Shown here: in pieces, positions 1-12,939 of the stretch
Numbering within the stretch: the first letter of the stretch is position 1
Layout: each line of letters starts with the position of its first letter
NCBI GenBank assembly: GCA_947044405.1
Contig: CAMRHE010000460.1
Coordinates: forward strand, 1,265,501 to 1,329,500
DNA length: 64,000 nucleotides
Origin: Leptodactylus fallax
Lineage: Eukaryota; Chordata; Amphibia; Anura; Leptodactylidae
Reading direction: 5' to 3'
Translations under genes and position numbers: made by a program
The notes under the pieces: generated by a model
Database searches by the model: none
What the model was told of the DNA's origin: nothing
Seen by the model: the letters and a program-made list of their open reading frames with translations, nothing else

Positions 1-3000
1 GGACAGGGGAATACAATCTATTACTATCTGTTATCTGCCATGTCAGGAGGGGAGAGGCCGACTGTAGGACAGGGGAATACAATCTATTACTATCTGTTAT
101 CAGCCATGTCAGGAGGGGAGAGGCCGACTGTAGGACAGGAGAATACAATCTATTACTATCTGTTATCAGCCACGTCCGGAGGGGAGAGGCCGACTGTAGG
201 ACAGGGGAATACAATCTATTACTATCTGTTATCAGCCACGTCCGGAGGGGAGAGGCCGACTGTAGGACAGGGGAATACAATCTATTACTATCTGTTATCA
301 GCCATGTCAGGAGAGGAGAGGCCGACTGTAGGACAGGGGAATACAATCTATTACTATCTGTTATCAGCCATGTCAGGAGAGGTCGACTGTAGGACAGGGG
401 AATACAATCTATTACTATCTGTTATCAGCCATGTCAGGAGGGGAGAGGCCGACTGTAGGACAGGGGAATACAATCTATTACTATCTGTTTTCAGCCACGT
501 CAGGAGGGGAGAGGCCGACTGTAGGACAGGGGAATACAATCTATTACTATCTGTTATCAGCCACGTCAGGATGGGAGAAGCCGACTGTAGGACAGGAGAA
601 TACAATCTATTACTATCTGTTATCAGCCATGTCAGGAGAGGAGAGGCCGACTGTAGGACACGGGAATACAATCTATTACTATCTGTTATCAGCCGTGTCA
701 GGAGAGGAGAGGCCGACTGTAGGACAGGGGAATACAATCTATTACTATCTGTTATCAGCCACGTCAGGAGGGGAGAGGCCGACTGTAGGACAGGGGAATA
801 CAATCTATTACTATCTGTTATCAGCCGTGTCAGGAGGGGAGAGGCCGACTGTAGGACAGGGGAATACAATCTATTACTATCTGTTATCAGCCACTTCAGG
901 AGGTGAGAGGCCGACTGTAGGACAGGGGAATACAATCTATTACTATCTGTTATCAGCCATGTCAGCAGAGGAGAGGCCGACTGTAGGACTGGAATACAAT
1001 CTATTACTATCTGTTATCAGCCATGTCAGGAGGGGAGAGGCCGACTGTAGGACTGGGGAATACAATCTATTACTATCTGTTATCAGCTATGTCAGGAGGG
1101 GAGAGGCCGACTGTAGGACAGGGGAATACAATCTATTACTATCTGTTATCAGCCATGTCAGGAGAGGAGAGGCCGACTGTAGGACAGGAGAATACAATCT
1201 ATTACTATCTGTTATCAGTCATGTCAGGAGGGGAGAGGCCGACTGTAGGACAGGGGAATACAATCTATTACTATCTGTTATCAGCCGTGTCAGGCGAGGA
1301 GAGGCCGACTGTAGGACAGGGGAATACAATCTATTACTATCTGTTATCAGCCATGTCAGGAGGGGAGAGGCCGACTGTAGGACAGGGGAATACAATCTAT
1401 TACTATCTGTTATCAGCCATGTCAGGAGAGGCCGACTGTAGGACAGGGGAATACAATCTATTACTATCTGTTATCAGCCATGTCAGGAGGGGAGAGGCCG
1501 ACTGTAGGACAGGGGAATACAATCTATTACTATCTGTTATCAGCCATGTCAGGAGGGGAGAGGCCGACTGTAGGACAGGGGAATACAATCTATTACTATC
1601 TGTTATCAGCCATGTCAGGAGGGGAGAGGCCGACTGTAGGACAGGGGAATACAATCTATTACTATCTGTTATCAGCCACGTCAGCAGAGGAGAGGCCGAC
1701 TGTAGTACAGGGGAATACAATCTATTACTATCTGTTATCAGCCACGTCAGGAGGGGAGAGGCCGACTGTAGGACAGGGGAATACAATCTATTACTATCTG
1801 TTTTCAGCCACGTCAGAAGGGGAGAGGCCGACTGTAGGACAGGGGAATACAATCTATTACTATCTGTTATCAGCCACGTCAGGAGGAGAGAGGCCGACTG
1901 TAGGACAAGGGAATACAATCTATTACTATCTGTTATCAGCCATGACAGGAGAGGATAGGCCGACTGTAGGACAGGGGAATACAATCTATTACTATCTTTT
2001 ATCAGCCATGTCAGGAGGGGAGAGGCCGACTGTAGGACAGGGGAATACAATCTATTACTATCTGTTATCAGCCACGTCAGGAGGGGAGAGGCCGACTGTA
2101 GGACAAGGGAATACAATCTATTACTATCTGTTATCAGTCATGTCAGGAAAGGAGAGGCCGACTGTAGGACAGGGGAATACAATCTATTACTATCTGTTAT
2201 CAGCCATGTCAGCAGAGGAGAGGCCGACTGTAGGACTGGAATACAATCTATTACTATCTGTTATCAGCAATGTCAGGAGGGGAGAGGCCGACTGTAGGAC
2301 AGGGGAATACAATCTATTACTATCTGTTATCAGCCACGTCAGGAGGGGAGAGGCCGACTGTAGGACAGGGGAATACAATCTATTACTATCTGTTATCAGC
2401 CACGTCAGGAGGGGAGAGGCTGACTGTAGGACAGGGGAATACAATCTATTACTATCTGTTATCAGCCACGTCAGGAGGGGAGAGGCCGACTGTAGGACAG
2501 GGGAATACAATCTATTACTGTCTGTCATCAGCCACGTCAGGAGAGAAGAGGCCGACTGTAGGACAGGGGAATACAATCTATTACTGTCTGTTATCAGCCA
2601 CGTCAGGAGGGGAGAGGCCGACTGTAGGACAGGGGAATACAATCTATTACTATCTGTTATCAGCCACGTCAGGAGAGGAGAGGCCGACTGTAGGACAGGG
2701 GAATACAATCTATTACTATCTGTTATCAGCCACGTCAGGAGGGGAGAGGCCGACTGTAGGACAGGGGAATACAATCTATTACTATCTGTTATCAGCCACG
2801 TCAGGAGGGGAGAGGCCGACTGTAGGACAGGGGAATACACTCTATTACTATCTTTTATCAGCCACGTCAGGAGGGGAGGGGCCGACTGTAGGACAGGGGA
2901 ATACAATCTATTACTATCTGTTATCAGCCACGTCAGGAGGGGAGAGGCCGACTGTAGGACAGGGGAATACAATCTATTACTATCTGTTATCAGCCACGTC

Positions 3001-6000
3001 CGGAGGGGAGAGGCCGACTGTAGGACAGGGGAATACAATCTATTACTATCTGTTATCAGCCATGTCAGGAGAGGAAAGGCCGACTGTAGGACAGGGGAAT
3101 ACAATCTATTACTATATGTTATCAGCCATGTCAGGAGAGGTCGACTGTAGGACAGGGGAATACAAACTATTACTATCTGTTATCAGCCATGTCAGGAGGG
3201 GAGAGGCCGACTGTAGGACAGGCGAATACAATCTATTACTATCTGTTTTCAGCCACGTCAGGAGGGGGGGGGAGAGGCCGACTGTAGGACAGGGGAATAC
3301 AATCTATTACTATCTGTTATCAGCCACGTCAGGAGGGGAGAAGCCGACTGTAGGACAGGAGAATACAATCTATTACTATCTGTTATCAGCCACGTCAGGA
3401 GAGGAGAGGCCGACTGTAGGACAGGGGAATACAATCTATTACTATCTGTTATCAGCCACATCAGGAGGGGAGAGGCCGACTGTAGGACAGGGGAATACAA
3501 TCTATTACTATCTGTTATCAGCCATGTCAGGAAAGGAGAGGCCGACTGTAGGACAGGGGAATACAATCTATTACTATCTGTTATCAGCCATGTCAGGAGA
3601 GGAGAGGCCGACTGTAGGACAGGGGAATACAATCTATTACTATCTGTTATCAGCCATGTCAGGGGGGAGAGGCCGCCTGTAGGACAGGAGACTACAATCT
3701 ATTACTATCTGTTATCAGCCATGTCAGGAGGGGAGAGGCCGACTGTAGGACAGGGGAATACAATCTATTACTATCTGTTATCAGCCACGTCAGGAGAGGA
3801 GAGGCCGACTGTAGGACAGGGGAATACAATCTATTACTATCTGTTATCAGCCATGTCAGGAGAGGCCGACTGTAGGACAGGGGAATACAATCTATTACTA
3901 TCTGTTATCAGCCATGTCAGGAGAGGAGAGGCCGACTGTAGGACAGGGGAATACAATCTATTACTATCTGTTATCAGCCATGTCAGGAGAGGAGAGGCCA
4001 ACTGTAGGACAGGGGAATACAATCTATTACTATCTGTTATCAGCCACGTCAGGAGAGGAGAGGCCGACTGTAGGACAGGTGACTACAATCTATTACTATC
4101 TGTTATCAGCCATGTCAGGAGGGGAGAGGCCGACTGTAGGACAGGAGAATACAATCTATTTCTATCTGTTATCAGGCACGTCAGGAGGGGAGAGGCCGAC
4201 TGTAGGACAGGTGAATACAATCTATTACTATCTGTTATCAGCCATGCAAGGAGGGGAGAGGCCGACTGTAGGACAGGGGAATACAATCTATTACTATCTG
4301 TTATCAGCCACGTCAGGAGAGGCCGACTGTAGGACAGGTGACTACAATCTATTACTATCTGTTATCAGCCATGTCAGGAGGGGAGAGGCCGACTGTAGGA
4401 CAGGGGAATACAATCTATTACTATCTGTTATCAGCCATGTCAGGAGAGGAGAGGCCGACTGTAGGACAGGGGAATACAATCTATTACTATCTGTTATCAG
4501 CCATGTCAGGAGGGGAGAGGCCGACTGTAGGACAGGGGAATACAATCTATTACTATCTGTTATCAGCCATGTCAGGAGAGGCCGACTGTAGGACAGGGGA
4601 ATACAATCTATTACTATCTGTTATCAGCCATGTCAGGAGGGGAGAGGCCGACTGTAGGACAGGGGAATACAATCTATTACTATCTGTTATCAGCCACGTC
4701 AGGAGAGGAGAGGCCGACTGTAGGACAGGGGAATACAATCTATTACTATCTGTTATCAGCCATGTCAGGAGGGGAGAGGCCGACTGTAGGACAGGGGAAT
4801 ACAATCTATTACTATCTGTTATCAGCCATGTCAGGAGAGGCCGACTGTAGGACAGGGGAATACAATCTATTACTATCTGTTATCAGCCACGTCAGGAGAG
4901 GAGAGGCCGACTGTAGGATGGGGAATACAATCTATTACTATCTGTTATCAGCCATGTCAGGAGAGGAGAGGCCGACTGTAGGACAGGTGACTACAATCTA
5001 TTACTATCTGTTATCAGCCATGTCAGGAGGGGAGAGGCCGACTGTAGGACAGGAGAATACAATCTATTTCTATCTGTTATCAGGCACGTCAGGAGGGGAG
5101 AGGCCGACTGTAGGACAGGTGAATACAATCTATTACTATCTGTTATCAGCCATGCAAGGAGGGGAGAGGCCGACTGTAGGACAGGGGAATACAATCTATT
5201 ACTATCTGTTATCAGCCACGTCAGGAGAGGCCGACTGTAGGACAGGTGACTACAATCTATTACTATCTGTTATCAGCCATGTCAGGAGGGGAGAGGCCGA
5301 CTGTAGGACAGGGGAATACAATCTATTACTATCTATTATCAGCCATGTCAGGAGAGGAGAGGCCGACTGTAGGACAGGGGAATACAATCTATTACTATCT
5401 GTTATCAGCCATGTCAGGAGGGGAGAGGCCGACTGTAGGACAGGGGAATACAATCTATTACTATCTGTTATCAGCCATGTCAGGAGAGGCCGACTGTAGG
5501 ACAGGGGAATACAATCTATTACTATCTGTTATCAGCCATGTCAGGAGGGGAGAGGCCGACTGTAGGACAGGGGAATACAATCTATTACTATCTGTTATCA
5601 GCCATGTTAGGAGAGGAGAGGCCGACTGTAGGACAGGGGAATACAATCTATTACTATCTGTTATCAGCCACGTCAGGGGGGGAGAGGCCGACTGTAGGAC
5701 AGGGGAATACAATCTATTACTATCTGTTATCAGCCACATCAGGAGAGGCCGACTGTAGGACAGGGGAATACAATCTATTACTATCTGCTATCAGCCATGT
5801 CAGGAGGGGAGAGGCCGACTGTAGGACAGGGGAATACAATCTATTATTATCTGTTATCAGCCATGTCAGGAGGGGAGAGGCCGACTGTAGGAGAGGGGAA
5901 TAAAATCTATTACTATCTGTTATCGGCCACGTCAGGAGGGGAGAGCCCGACTGTAGGACAGGGGAATACAATCTATTACTATCTGCTATCAGCCATGTCA

Positions 6001-6275
6001 GGAGGGGAGAGGCCGACTGTAGGACAGGTGACTACAATCTATTTCTATCTGTTATCAGCCATATCAGGAGGGGAGAGGCCGACTGTAGGACAGGGGAATA
6101 AAATCTATTACTATCTGTTATCAGCCACGTCAGGAGGGGAGAGGCCGACTGTAGGACAGGGGAATACAATCTATTACTATCTGTTATCAGCCATGTCAGG
6201 AGAGGAGAGGCCGACTGTAGGACAGGGGAATACAATCTATCACTATCTGTTATCAGCCATGTCAGGAGGGGAAGG
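1..6275. repeat. 66-bp minisatellite array, about 95 copies
   Basis: The unit is 66 bp and contains the constant stretches GGCCGACTGTAGGACAG and ACAATCTATTACTATCTG. Most variation is a few point changes (ATGTCAGGAG or ACGTCAGGAG). Some units are 61 bp (loss of GGGAG) or 62 bp (loss of four bases near GTAGGACTGG), and these shift the reading frame. Because 66 is 22 codons and the unit has no stop in several frames, long ORFs appear on both strands; they are not genes. The array runs off the left edge of the window and ends where the sequence becomes AGGGCACATATTTCTC. Confidence 0.97.
4045..5750. repeat. 908-bp higher-order duplication inside the 66-bp array
   Basis: Rare unit variants recur in the same order 908 bp apart. 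These are GTGACTACAATC (4080 and 4988), a TTTCTATCTG unit followed by CAGGCACGTC, a CATGCAAGGA unit, and a second GTGACTAC (4337 and 5245). The copies abut near 4953 and differ at only a few positions, so this block was duplicated recently as a unit. Confidence 0.85.
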
Positions 6276-6644
6276 GCACATATTTCTCTCTATATCATAT
6301 GTGTATGATATGGAGGGGATACATCATTTTTCCGATATAGTGTATTATAATGATATGGCGGTCTTATTCTATTGCTATATGAAGGAGGAGCAGTGATAGA
6401 ATTGCGACATGACACCCAGATACAGGTAAGTGGCAGTAACAGACCTACCATAAATAGCTCTTCTATTTTAGGAGGAAGTTTTCTTTATACTGAATGTGAT
6501 GATCCCGGAGGACTCTGCACACTCTGCGCAGCCAATCTAATCATTATGAATCATTATGTGAAACTCGCCTGCAGCTCCAAACAACTGGCAAAGATACACA
6601 TTATAGTACATAACAGGCTGCAATGTGTGAGAGGTGAGACGTAG
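6276..6644. other. Non-repetitive spacer, no gene seen
   Basis: This is a short unique stretch between the 66-bp array and the degenerate start of the 33-bp array. A 90-residue ORF crosses it but shows no recognisable domain. No RNA gene or transposon end was recognised. Confidence 0.5.
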
Positions 6645-6924
6645 TCACAATCACTGACACAATCAACTATACAATCACTGACAGTCACCTATATAGTCAC
6701 TGACGCAATCACCTATACACCCAATGACACTAGCACCTATACAATTATTGACACACTCTCACCTATACAATCACTTGCAATGTTATCTATATAATCACTA
6801 CTGTCACTGACACAATCACATATGCAATTACTGCAGTAATTGACACTGTCACCTATACAATCATTATATTCACTGATACTGTCACCTATACAATCACTAC
6901 AGTCGCTGATACTATCACCTATAC
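6645..6924. repeat. Degenerate left part of a 33-bp array
   Basis: Copies of a unit containing CACCTATACAATCACT and CAGTCACTGATAC are present with many substitutions and variable spacing. This is the same family as the array at 9767-11064; the two are separated by the hAT insertion. The left part is short and diverged, while the right part is long and homogeneous. Confidence 0.85.
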
Positions 6925-7044
6925 CTGGGGTTGGCAACTCCCGGCACACGTGCCAATAGTGGATGCGAGGCTTATTCCCCTGGCACGGCAGCGGAGTCCT
7001 CACCCAGCAGTTTTGATCGGACCAAACACGTCCGAAACGAAACT

Positions 7045-7385
7045 GCTGTTATTATACTGTGGGGTCTGAAACATAAAAAACAATGTACTCACCATTCCCC
7101 GCTCCGCAACCGCCTTGTGCTCTTCAGGCGCTTCTGCCTGAAGTCAGCTGACAGGGCCTCAGGGGTCACATCTGCGTCTGACGTCATTACGCATAATGAT
7201 GCGACGTGACCCCTGAGACTCAATGAGCGGTCGCTGACTACAAGCAGAAGCGCCCGAAGATACAGAGCGGCTGCGGAGCGCAGGAATGGTGAGTTCATTG
7301 TTTTTTTATGTTTGTCGCCTCTCTTCGCCTTCCACTTATTATACTCGGGGGTCTGAAGAGATCCCACAGTATAATAATAGCTAGT
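7045..7385. repeat. Palindromic CpG-rich module, copy 1
   Basis: An imperfect inverted repeat bounded by TTATTATACTGTGGGGTCT on the left and ATCCCACAGTATAATAAT on the right. Inside, CATAAAAAACAATG faces CATTGTTTTTTTATG. Next come CTCACCATTCC and GGAATGGTGAG, which read as splice-donor-like sites on opposite strands, both pointing outward. The core contains a perfect TGACGTCA at 7179-7186. The same architecture recurs at about 36500, 44340 and 46390. Confidence 0.75.
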
Positions 7386-7429
7386 GAGTGGCACAATTTG
7401 GAATATTATAAAAGTTAGAATATTATACC

Positions 7430-9330
7430 GCGTGCAGGGACCACTATGGGACATAATACTGTGTGTAGGGGCCAATATGGAACATAATACTGTGTGCAGG
7501 GGCCACTATGGAACATAATACCGTGTGTAGGGGCCACTATGGGACATTATACTGTGTGTAGGGGCCAATATGGAACATAATACCGTGTGTAGGGGCCAAT
7601 ATGGAACATAATACTGTGTGCAGGGGCCACTATGGGACATTATACTGTGTGTAGGGGCCAATATGGAACATAATACCGTGTGTAGGGGCCACTATGGGAC
7701 ATTATACTGTGTGCAGGGGCCACTATGGAACATAATACCGTGTGTAGGGGCCACTATGGGACATTATACTGTGTGCAGGGGCCACTATGGGACATAATAC
7801 CGCGTGCAGGGACTGCTATGGGACAAATACCATGTGCAGAGGCCGCTATGGGACATAATACCGTGTACAGAGGCCGCTATGGCACATAATACTGTGTGCA
7901 GGGGTCGCTATGAGACATAATACCGTGTGCAGAGGCCGCTATGGGACATAATATCGTGTGCAAGGACTGCTATGGGACATAATACCATGTGCAAGGACTG
8001 CTATGGGACATAATACCGTGTGCAGGGGCCACTATGGGACATAATACTGTGTGCAAGGGCCGCTATGGGACATAATACCATATGCAGGGGCCGCTATGGG
8101 ATATAATACTGTGTGCAGGGGCCACTATGGGACATAATACTGTGTGTAGGGGCCAATATGGAACATAATACTGTGTGCAGGGGCCACTATGGAACATAAT
8201 ACCGTGTGTAGGGGCCACTATGGGACATTATACTGTGTGTAGGGGCCAATATGGAACATAATACCGTGTGTAGGGGCCAATATGGAACATAATACTGTGT
8301 GCAGGGGCCACTATGGGACATTATACTGTGTGTAGGGGCCAATATGGAACATAATACCGTGTGTAGGGGCCACTATGGGACATTATACTGTGTGCAGGGG
8401 CCACTATGGAACATAATACCGTGTGTAGGGGCCACTATGGGACATTATACTGTGTGCAGGGGCCACTATGGGACATAATACCGCGTGCAGGGACTGCTAT
8501 GGGACAAATACCATGTGCAGAGGCCGCTATGGGACATAATACCGTGTACAGAGGCCGCTATGGCACATAATACTGTGTGCAGGGGTCGCTATGAGACATA
8601 ATACCGTGTGCAGAGGCCGCTATGGGACATAATATCGTGTGCAAGGACTGCTATGGGACATAATACCATGTGCAAGGACTGCTATGGGACATAATACCGT
8701 GTGCAGGGGCCACTATGGGACATAATACTGTGTGCAAGGGCCGCTATGGGACATAATACCATATGCAGGGGCCGCTATGGGATATAATACTGTGTGCAGG
8801 GGCCACCTATGGGACATAATACCGTGTGCAGGGGGTATGTGACATAATACGGTGGGGGGGGGGGCTATGGGACATAATACCGTGTGCAGGGACCGCTATA
8901 GGACATAATACTGTGTGCAGGGACTGCTATGGGACAAATACCATGTGCAGAGGCCGCTATGGGACATAATACCGTGTGCAGAGGCCACTATGGGACATAT
9001 ACCATGTGCAGGGGCCGCTATGGCACATAATACTGTGTGCAGGGGTCGCTATGGGACATAATACCGTGTGCAGAGGCCACTATGGGACATAATACCGTGT
9101 GCAAGGACTGCTATGGGACATAATACCGTGTGCAGGGGCCACTATGGGACATAATACCATGTGCAGGGGCCGCCATGGGACATAATACCATGTGCAGGGG
9201 CCGCTATGGGACATAATACCATATGCAGGGGCCGCTATGGGATATAATACCATATGCAGGAGCCACTATGGGACATAATACTGTTTGCAGGGACTGCTAT
9301 GGCTGTGCAGGGACCATTATGGGACATTAT
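7430..9330. repeat. 31-bp tandem array inside the hAT element
   Basis: The unit contains GGGACATAATACCGTGTGC and AGGGGCCGCTAT, with a 31-bp period and about 60 copies. Blocks 7441-8121 and 8122-8802 are a tandem duplication with a 681-bp period: GACTGCTATGGGACAAATAC occurs at 7811 and 8492 with matching variants around it. The same unit family occurs, in reverse orientation, inside the hAT at 34675-37036 and, in forward orientation, inside the pogo-like elements. Confidence 0.93.
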
Positions 9331-9766
9331 TCTGTATAACGGTGTGTTTTCTGTATTAAGGATGTGTTTTTGCACAGAAAACTCAGGCTTTGTTTTTTTT
9401 TTTTTTTTGTGCAAAAATGCACCATGTGAACGCAGTTTTACATCGAAGTAAAACTTCCAATGGCCTAAGACTATATCTGACTCCGGATACATAGTGTGTA
9501 TTCACCATAAGGTACTCCTGCACACATTTACCACTAATTGGGGGCTGCACATGGACTTTCATTGCTTCTAATCGGAAAGTACAGGAGCGTCCCAGGACAT
9601 AGCAGTAAACACATCTGGTGGCAGCACTTCTGTGATATGGTTTGTGGTATATGACTTTAGTTTAGGGGTCGTCAGACTTACAATTGTTAACCGGCACTCC
9701 GAGTACCTCATCTTTGATTTTTTAATTAAAATCGGCACGCCGAACAAAAAAGGTTGCCTACCCCTG

Positions 9767-11064
9767 ACCTATACAATCATTATATTCACTGACACTGTCA
9801 CCTATACAATCACTACAGTCACTGACACTATCACCTATACAATCACTACAGTCACTAATACTATCACCTATACAATCTCTACAGTCACTAATACTATCAC
9901 CTATACAATCACTACAGTCACTGACACTATCACCTATACAATTACTACAGTCACTGATACTATCACCTATACAATCACTACAGTCACTGACACTATCACC
10001 TATACAATCACTACAGTCACTAATACTATCACCTATACAATCACTACAGTCACTAATACTATCACCTATACAATTACTACAGTCACTGATACTATCACCT
10101 ATACAATCACTACAGTCACTGACACTATCACCTATACAATCACTACAGTCACTGACACTATCACCTATACAATCACTACAGTCACTGATACTATCACCTA
10201 TACAATCACTACAGTCACTGATACTATCACCTATACAATCACTATAGTCACTGATACTATCACCTATACAATCACTACAGTCACTGACACTATCACCTAT
10301 ACAATCACTACAGTCACTGACACTATCACCTATACAATCACTACAGTCACTGACACTATCACCTATACAATCACTACAGTCACTGACACTATCACTTATA
10401 CAATCACTACAGTCACTGATACTATAACCTATACAATCACTACAGTCACTGATACTATCACCTATACAATCACTACAGTCACTGATACTATCACCTATAC
10501 AATCACTACAGTCACTGATACTATCACCTATACAATCACTACAGTCACTGATACTATCACCTATACAATCACTATAGTCACTGATACTATCACCTATACA
10601 ATCACTACAGTCACTGATACTATCACCTATACAATCACTACAGTCACTGATACTATCACCTATACAATCACTACAGTCACTGATACTATCACCTATACAA
10701 TCACTACAGTCACTGACACTATCACCTATACAATCACTACAGTCACTGATACTATCACCTATACAATCACTATAGTCACTGATACTATCACCTATACAAT
10801 CACTATAGTCACTGATACTATCACCTATACAATCACTATAGTCACTGATACTATCACCTATACAATCACTACAGTCACTGATACTATCACCTATACAATC
10901 ACTACAGTCACTGATACTATCACCTATACAATCACTACAGTCACTGACACTATCACCTATACAATCACTACAGTCACTGATACTATCACCTATACAATCA
11001 CTATAGTCACTGATACTATCACCTATACAATCACTATAGTCACTGATACTATCACCTATACAGT
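9767..11064. repeat. 33-bp tandem array, right part, about 39 copies
   Basis: The unit contains ACAATCACTACAGTCACTGA and TACTATCACCTAT, period 33 bp. The copies are nearly identical, differing mainly as GACAC/GATAC/AATAC and ACAGTC/ATAGTC. The period is 11 codons with no stop in one frame, giving a 493-codon ORF of Thr/Ile/Val repeats that I do not regard as a gene. Confidence 0.95.
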
Positions 11065-12642
11065 TGCTACTACCAGTGTGGACTTCGCCTTACTGACACA
11101 ACTACTAGCATAATCTCTGCTCACTTGATTAGAAGAAATGTTGCAATATAAACATATTGAAATTTATAATTACGACCATTTACACTTTCGCAACCAATTT
11201 TACTGTCGCACTACATATAAAGTGGAATATGAAGAAACTTAGCTATAAGTAGAGAACAGATAAAAGAGAACATGGCAGTGGGATCAGACTACACTGTTTG
11301 CTTGTTGTCTGTTACCATGGAGACCCATAGGTTACATTGGAACTGTAGAAATAAAATAATATGAAATTTGTAATTAACATCAGATACAAAGTTTTTCATT
11401 GTGAGCTAAAAAGTGTTTGTGAAGGTGACGTATCCTTTAATTCTTATGTATGTCCTGACACAGACCGGGCAGTTGTCACCCTTCATGGACCGACTCCAGA
11501 GCTCTACACGACAGCCTTGTACTATAACACCAGGGCTTCCTTATTACGATATGGTGTCCATGTAGGTGACATCCTGAAAACGATGAATGATGTCTGCAGC
11601 ATCGGGAAGCACTATAAGGCGCAAGCCTCAAAACCTTGGTCTCCAGGTCCATCACAATAAATCCAGGAGTAGGAAAACTCCTAAAGAACTGAGACATTGC
11701 ATTGTGGGAACACAGGGTGAGGACACCGAGCCCTGCCTGGACTCTGCCGTATCTATTCCAAAAGCTGGGTGTAAAAAGTTCCATTTGAGTCCAGTATTTT
11801 CTTCTGACCCTTAGAATTTGGGTCAATGATTTCACACTTGAGCTGTTACTTTAGCATCCATACAAGTCCACATACGCCCAGGAATGCAGTAATGAGCGCC
11901 CATGAGGAAATCTGGAGTGTGGAGAGGCTGCAAGCCAAAAATAAGAGTGCTCACATATTCATCACCGACTCCTGGAGACACCACATATGAGAGTGGAGGA
12001 TCTGCAGGCAACTCCTGATGTGATCTGGATGCAGCGGGTAAGTGTAGCTCTGATAAATGATAGATATCAGGGCCGACATAGACATTAGATATTAAGTGAC
12101 AGATGTGGTGAAAGTCAACCCCTTTAAGATAAAGCAGGATCTGCCCTTAGATATCTGCAGCCACATGTCTATAGCACCTCTGTGCCACCACATGGCCAGA
12201 AATATATCCATCATATCCACTAAGGGAAGAGACACTGGTTGTGCACATCTCTGGAGAAGATTACTCTGCCGCATTCATTGCATGGTGGCCAACAACCCAA
12301 CGCCCTGCACCGGTCCCACACTGAGATCGGGCTCAGTTTCTTATATTGGCTTTCTCTATAGCAGCTTTGAATGTACTTAATATTGAGATGAATCTCCCTG
12401 TGTCACCTGCAGAGAAGGCTACAAGGCAGGATATTCTGTAATACTTGTCACTATGAATGCAGCAGAGATGATGCCTATGAGATCCAGCTGACACAAGAGC
12501 TGTAGAAACTGAGAATCTTATGTTACTAGAGCTTTATGTTGTGAGCAGACGACTTCACGTTGGTCTCCTCTGCCCGCAGGGTATTGTTCTAGTAGTATTG
12601 TATTCTGTTCTCATGACTGTCTTGTACACCTGAGCTTCCATG
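11065..12642. other. Intergenic, no gene seen
   Basis: Mostly unique, AT-rich sequence with several ORFs under 130 codons that lack recognisable domains. It may hold a non-coding upstream exon of the receptor at 14262, but none can be placed from sequence alone. Confidence 0.45.
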
Positions 12643-12650
12643 TTTTAGAG

Positions 12651-12931
12651 CAGTGGTCTCCCAACCTGATCATATGGGGTTATGGAGGGGGATGTAGACC
12701 AGGGGGTGCTGGCAGGACCTCGGTGTACAGTGCTGTAGTCCAGGTCCCTGCCAGGAGCTATGTCAGGAGCCATGACACTGTGGCCCTGATCGCCGACCCA
12801 CCCCACCGCGCCCAACATAAATGTGCTATGTCGGGAGCCGCGTCTACTGAGGCCAGCCCGCCGCCCTGCGGACCAGCAAAAAAACCCAACGACCTAGTCC
12901 TGGTCCGCAGACCAGTGGTTGGGGACCCCTG
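12651..12931. mobile_element. 281-bp hAT MITE
   Basis: Left end CAGTGGTCTCCCAACCTG; right end reverse-complemented CAGGGGTCCCCAACCACTGG. It is flanked by a perfect 8-bp duplication TTTTAGAG (12643-12650 and 12932-12939). It has no coding capacity. Its ends differ from those of the larger hAT at 6925, so it belongs to a different hAT family. Confidence 0.93.
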
Positions 12932-12939
12932 TTTTAGAG

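Larger units (their letters stand above)
6925..9766. mobile_element. hAT-type DNA transposon, non-autonomous, with a 31-bp array inside
   Basis: The left end reads CTGGGGTTGGCAAC and the right end, reverse-complemented, reads CAGGGGTAGGCAAC: 12 of 14 positions agree. Both ends have subterminal GGCAC/GTGCC palindromes. The element is flanked by a perfect 8-bp target duplication ACCTATAC (6917-6924 and 9767-9774), the hallmark of hAT elements. It interrupts the 33-bp array. No transposase ORF is visible, so it would depend on an autonomous relative. The interior holds a palindromic module (7045-7385) and a long 31-bp array (about 7430-9330), followed by AT-rich sequence with a T run. Family assignment rests on ends and TSD only. 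Confidence 0.88.

Noticed and set aside
40..6396. Long ORFs on both strands encoding Tyr/Leu-rich 22-residue repeats
   Set aside because: They follow from a 66-bp unit without stops. Both strands are open, frames switch at shortened units, and there is no start context, domain or conserved reading frame.
9632..11113. 493-codon Thr/Ile/Val repeat ORF
   Set aside because: It starts inside the hAT element and runs through the 33-bp array, whose period is 11 codons. No protein family fits.
11361..11835. Short ORFs between the 33-bp array and receptor 1
   Set aside because: No recognisable family, mutually overlapping on both strands, length expected by chance.
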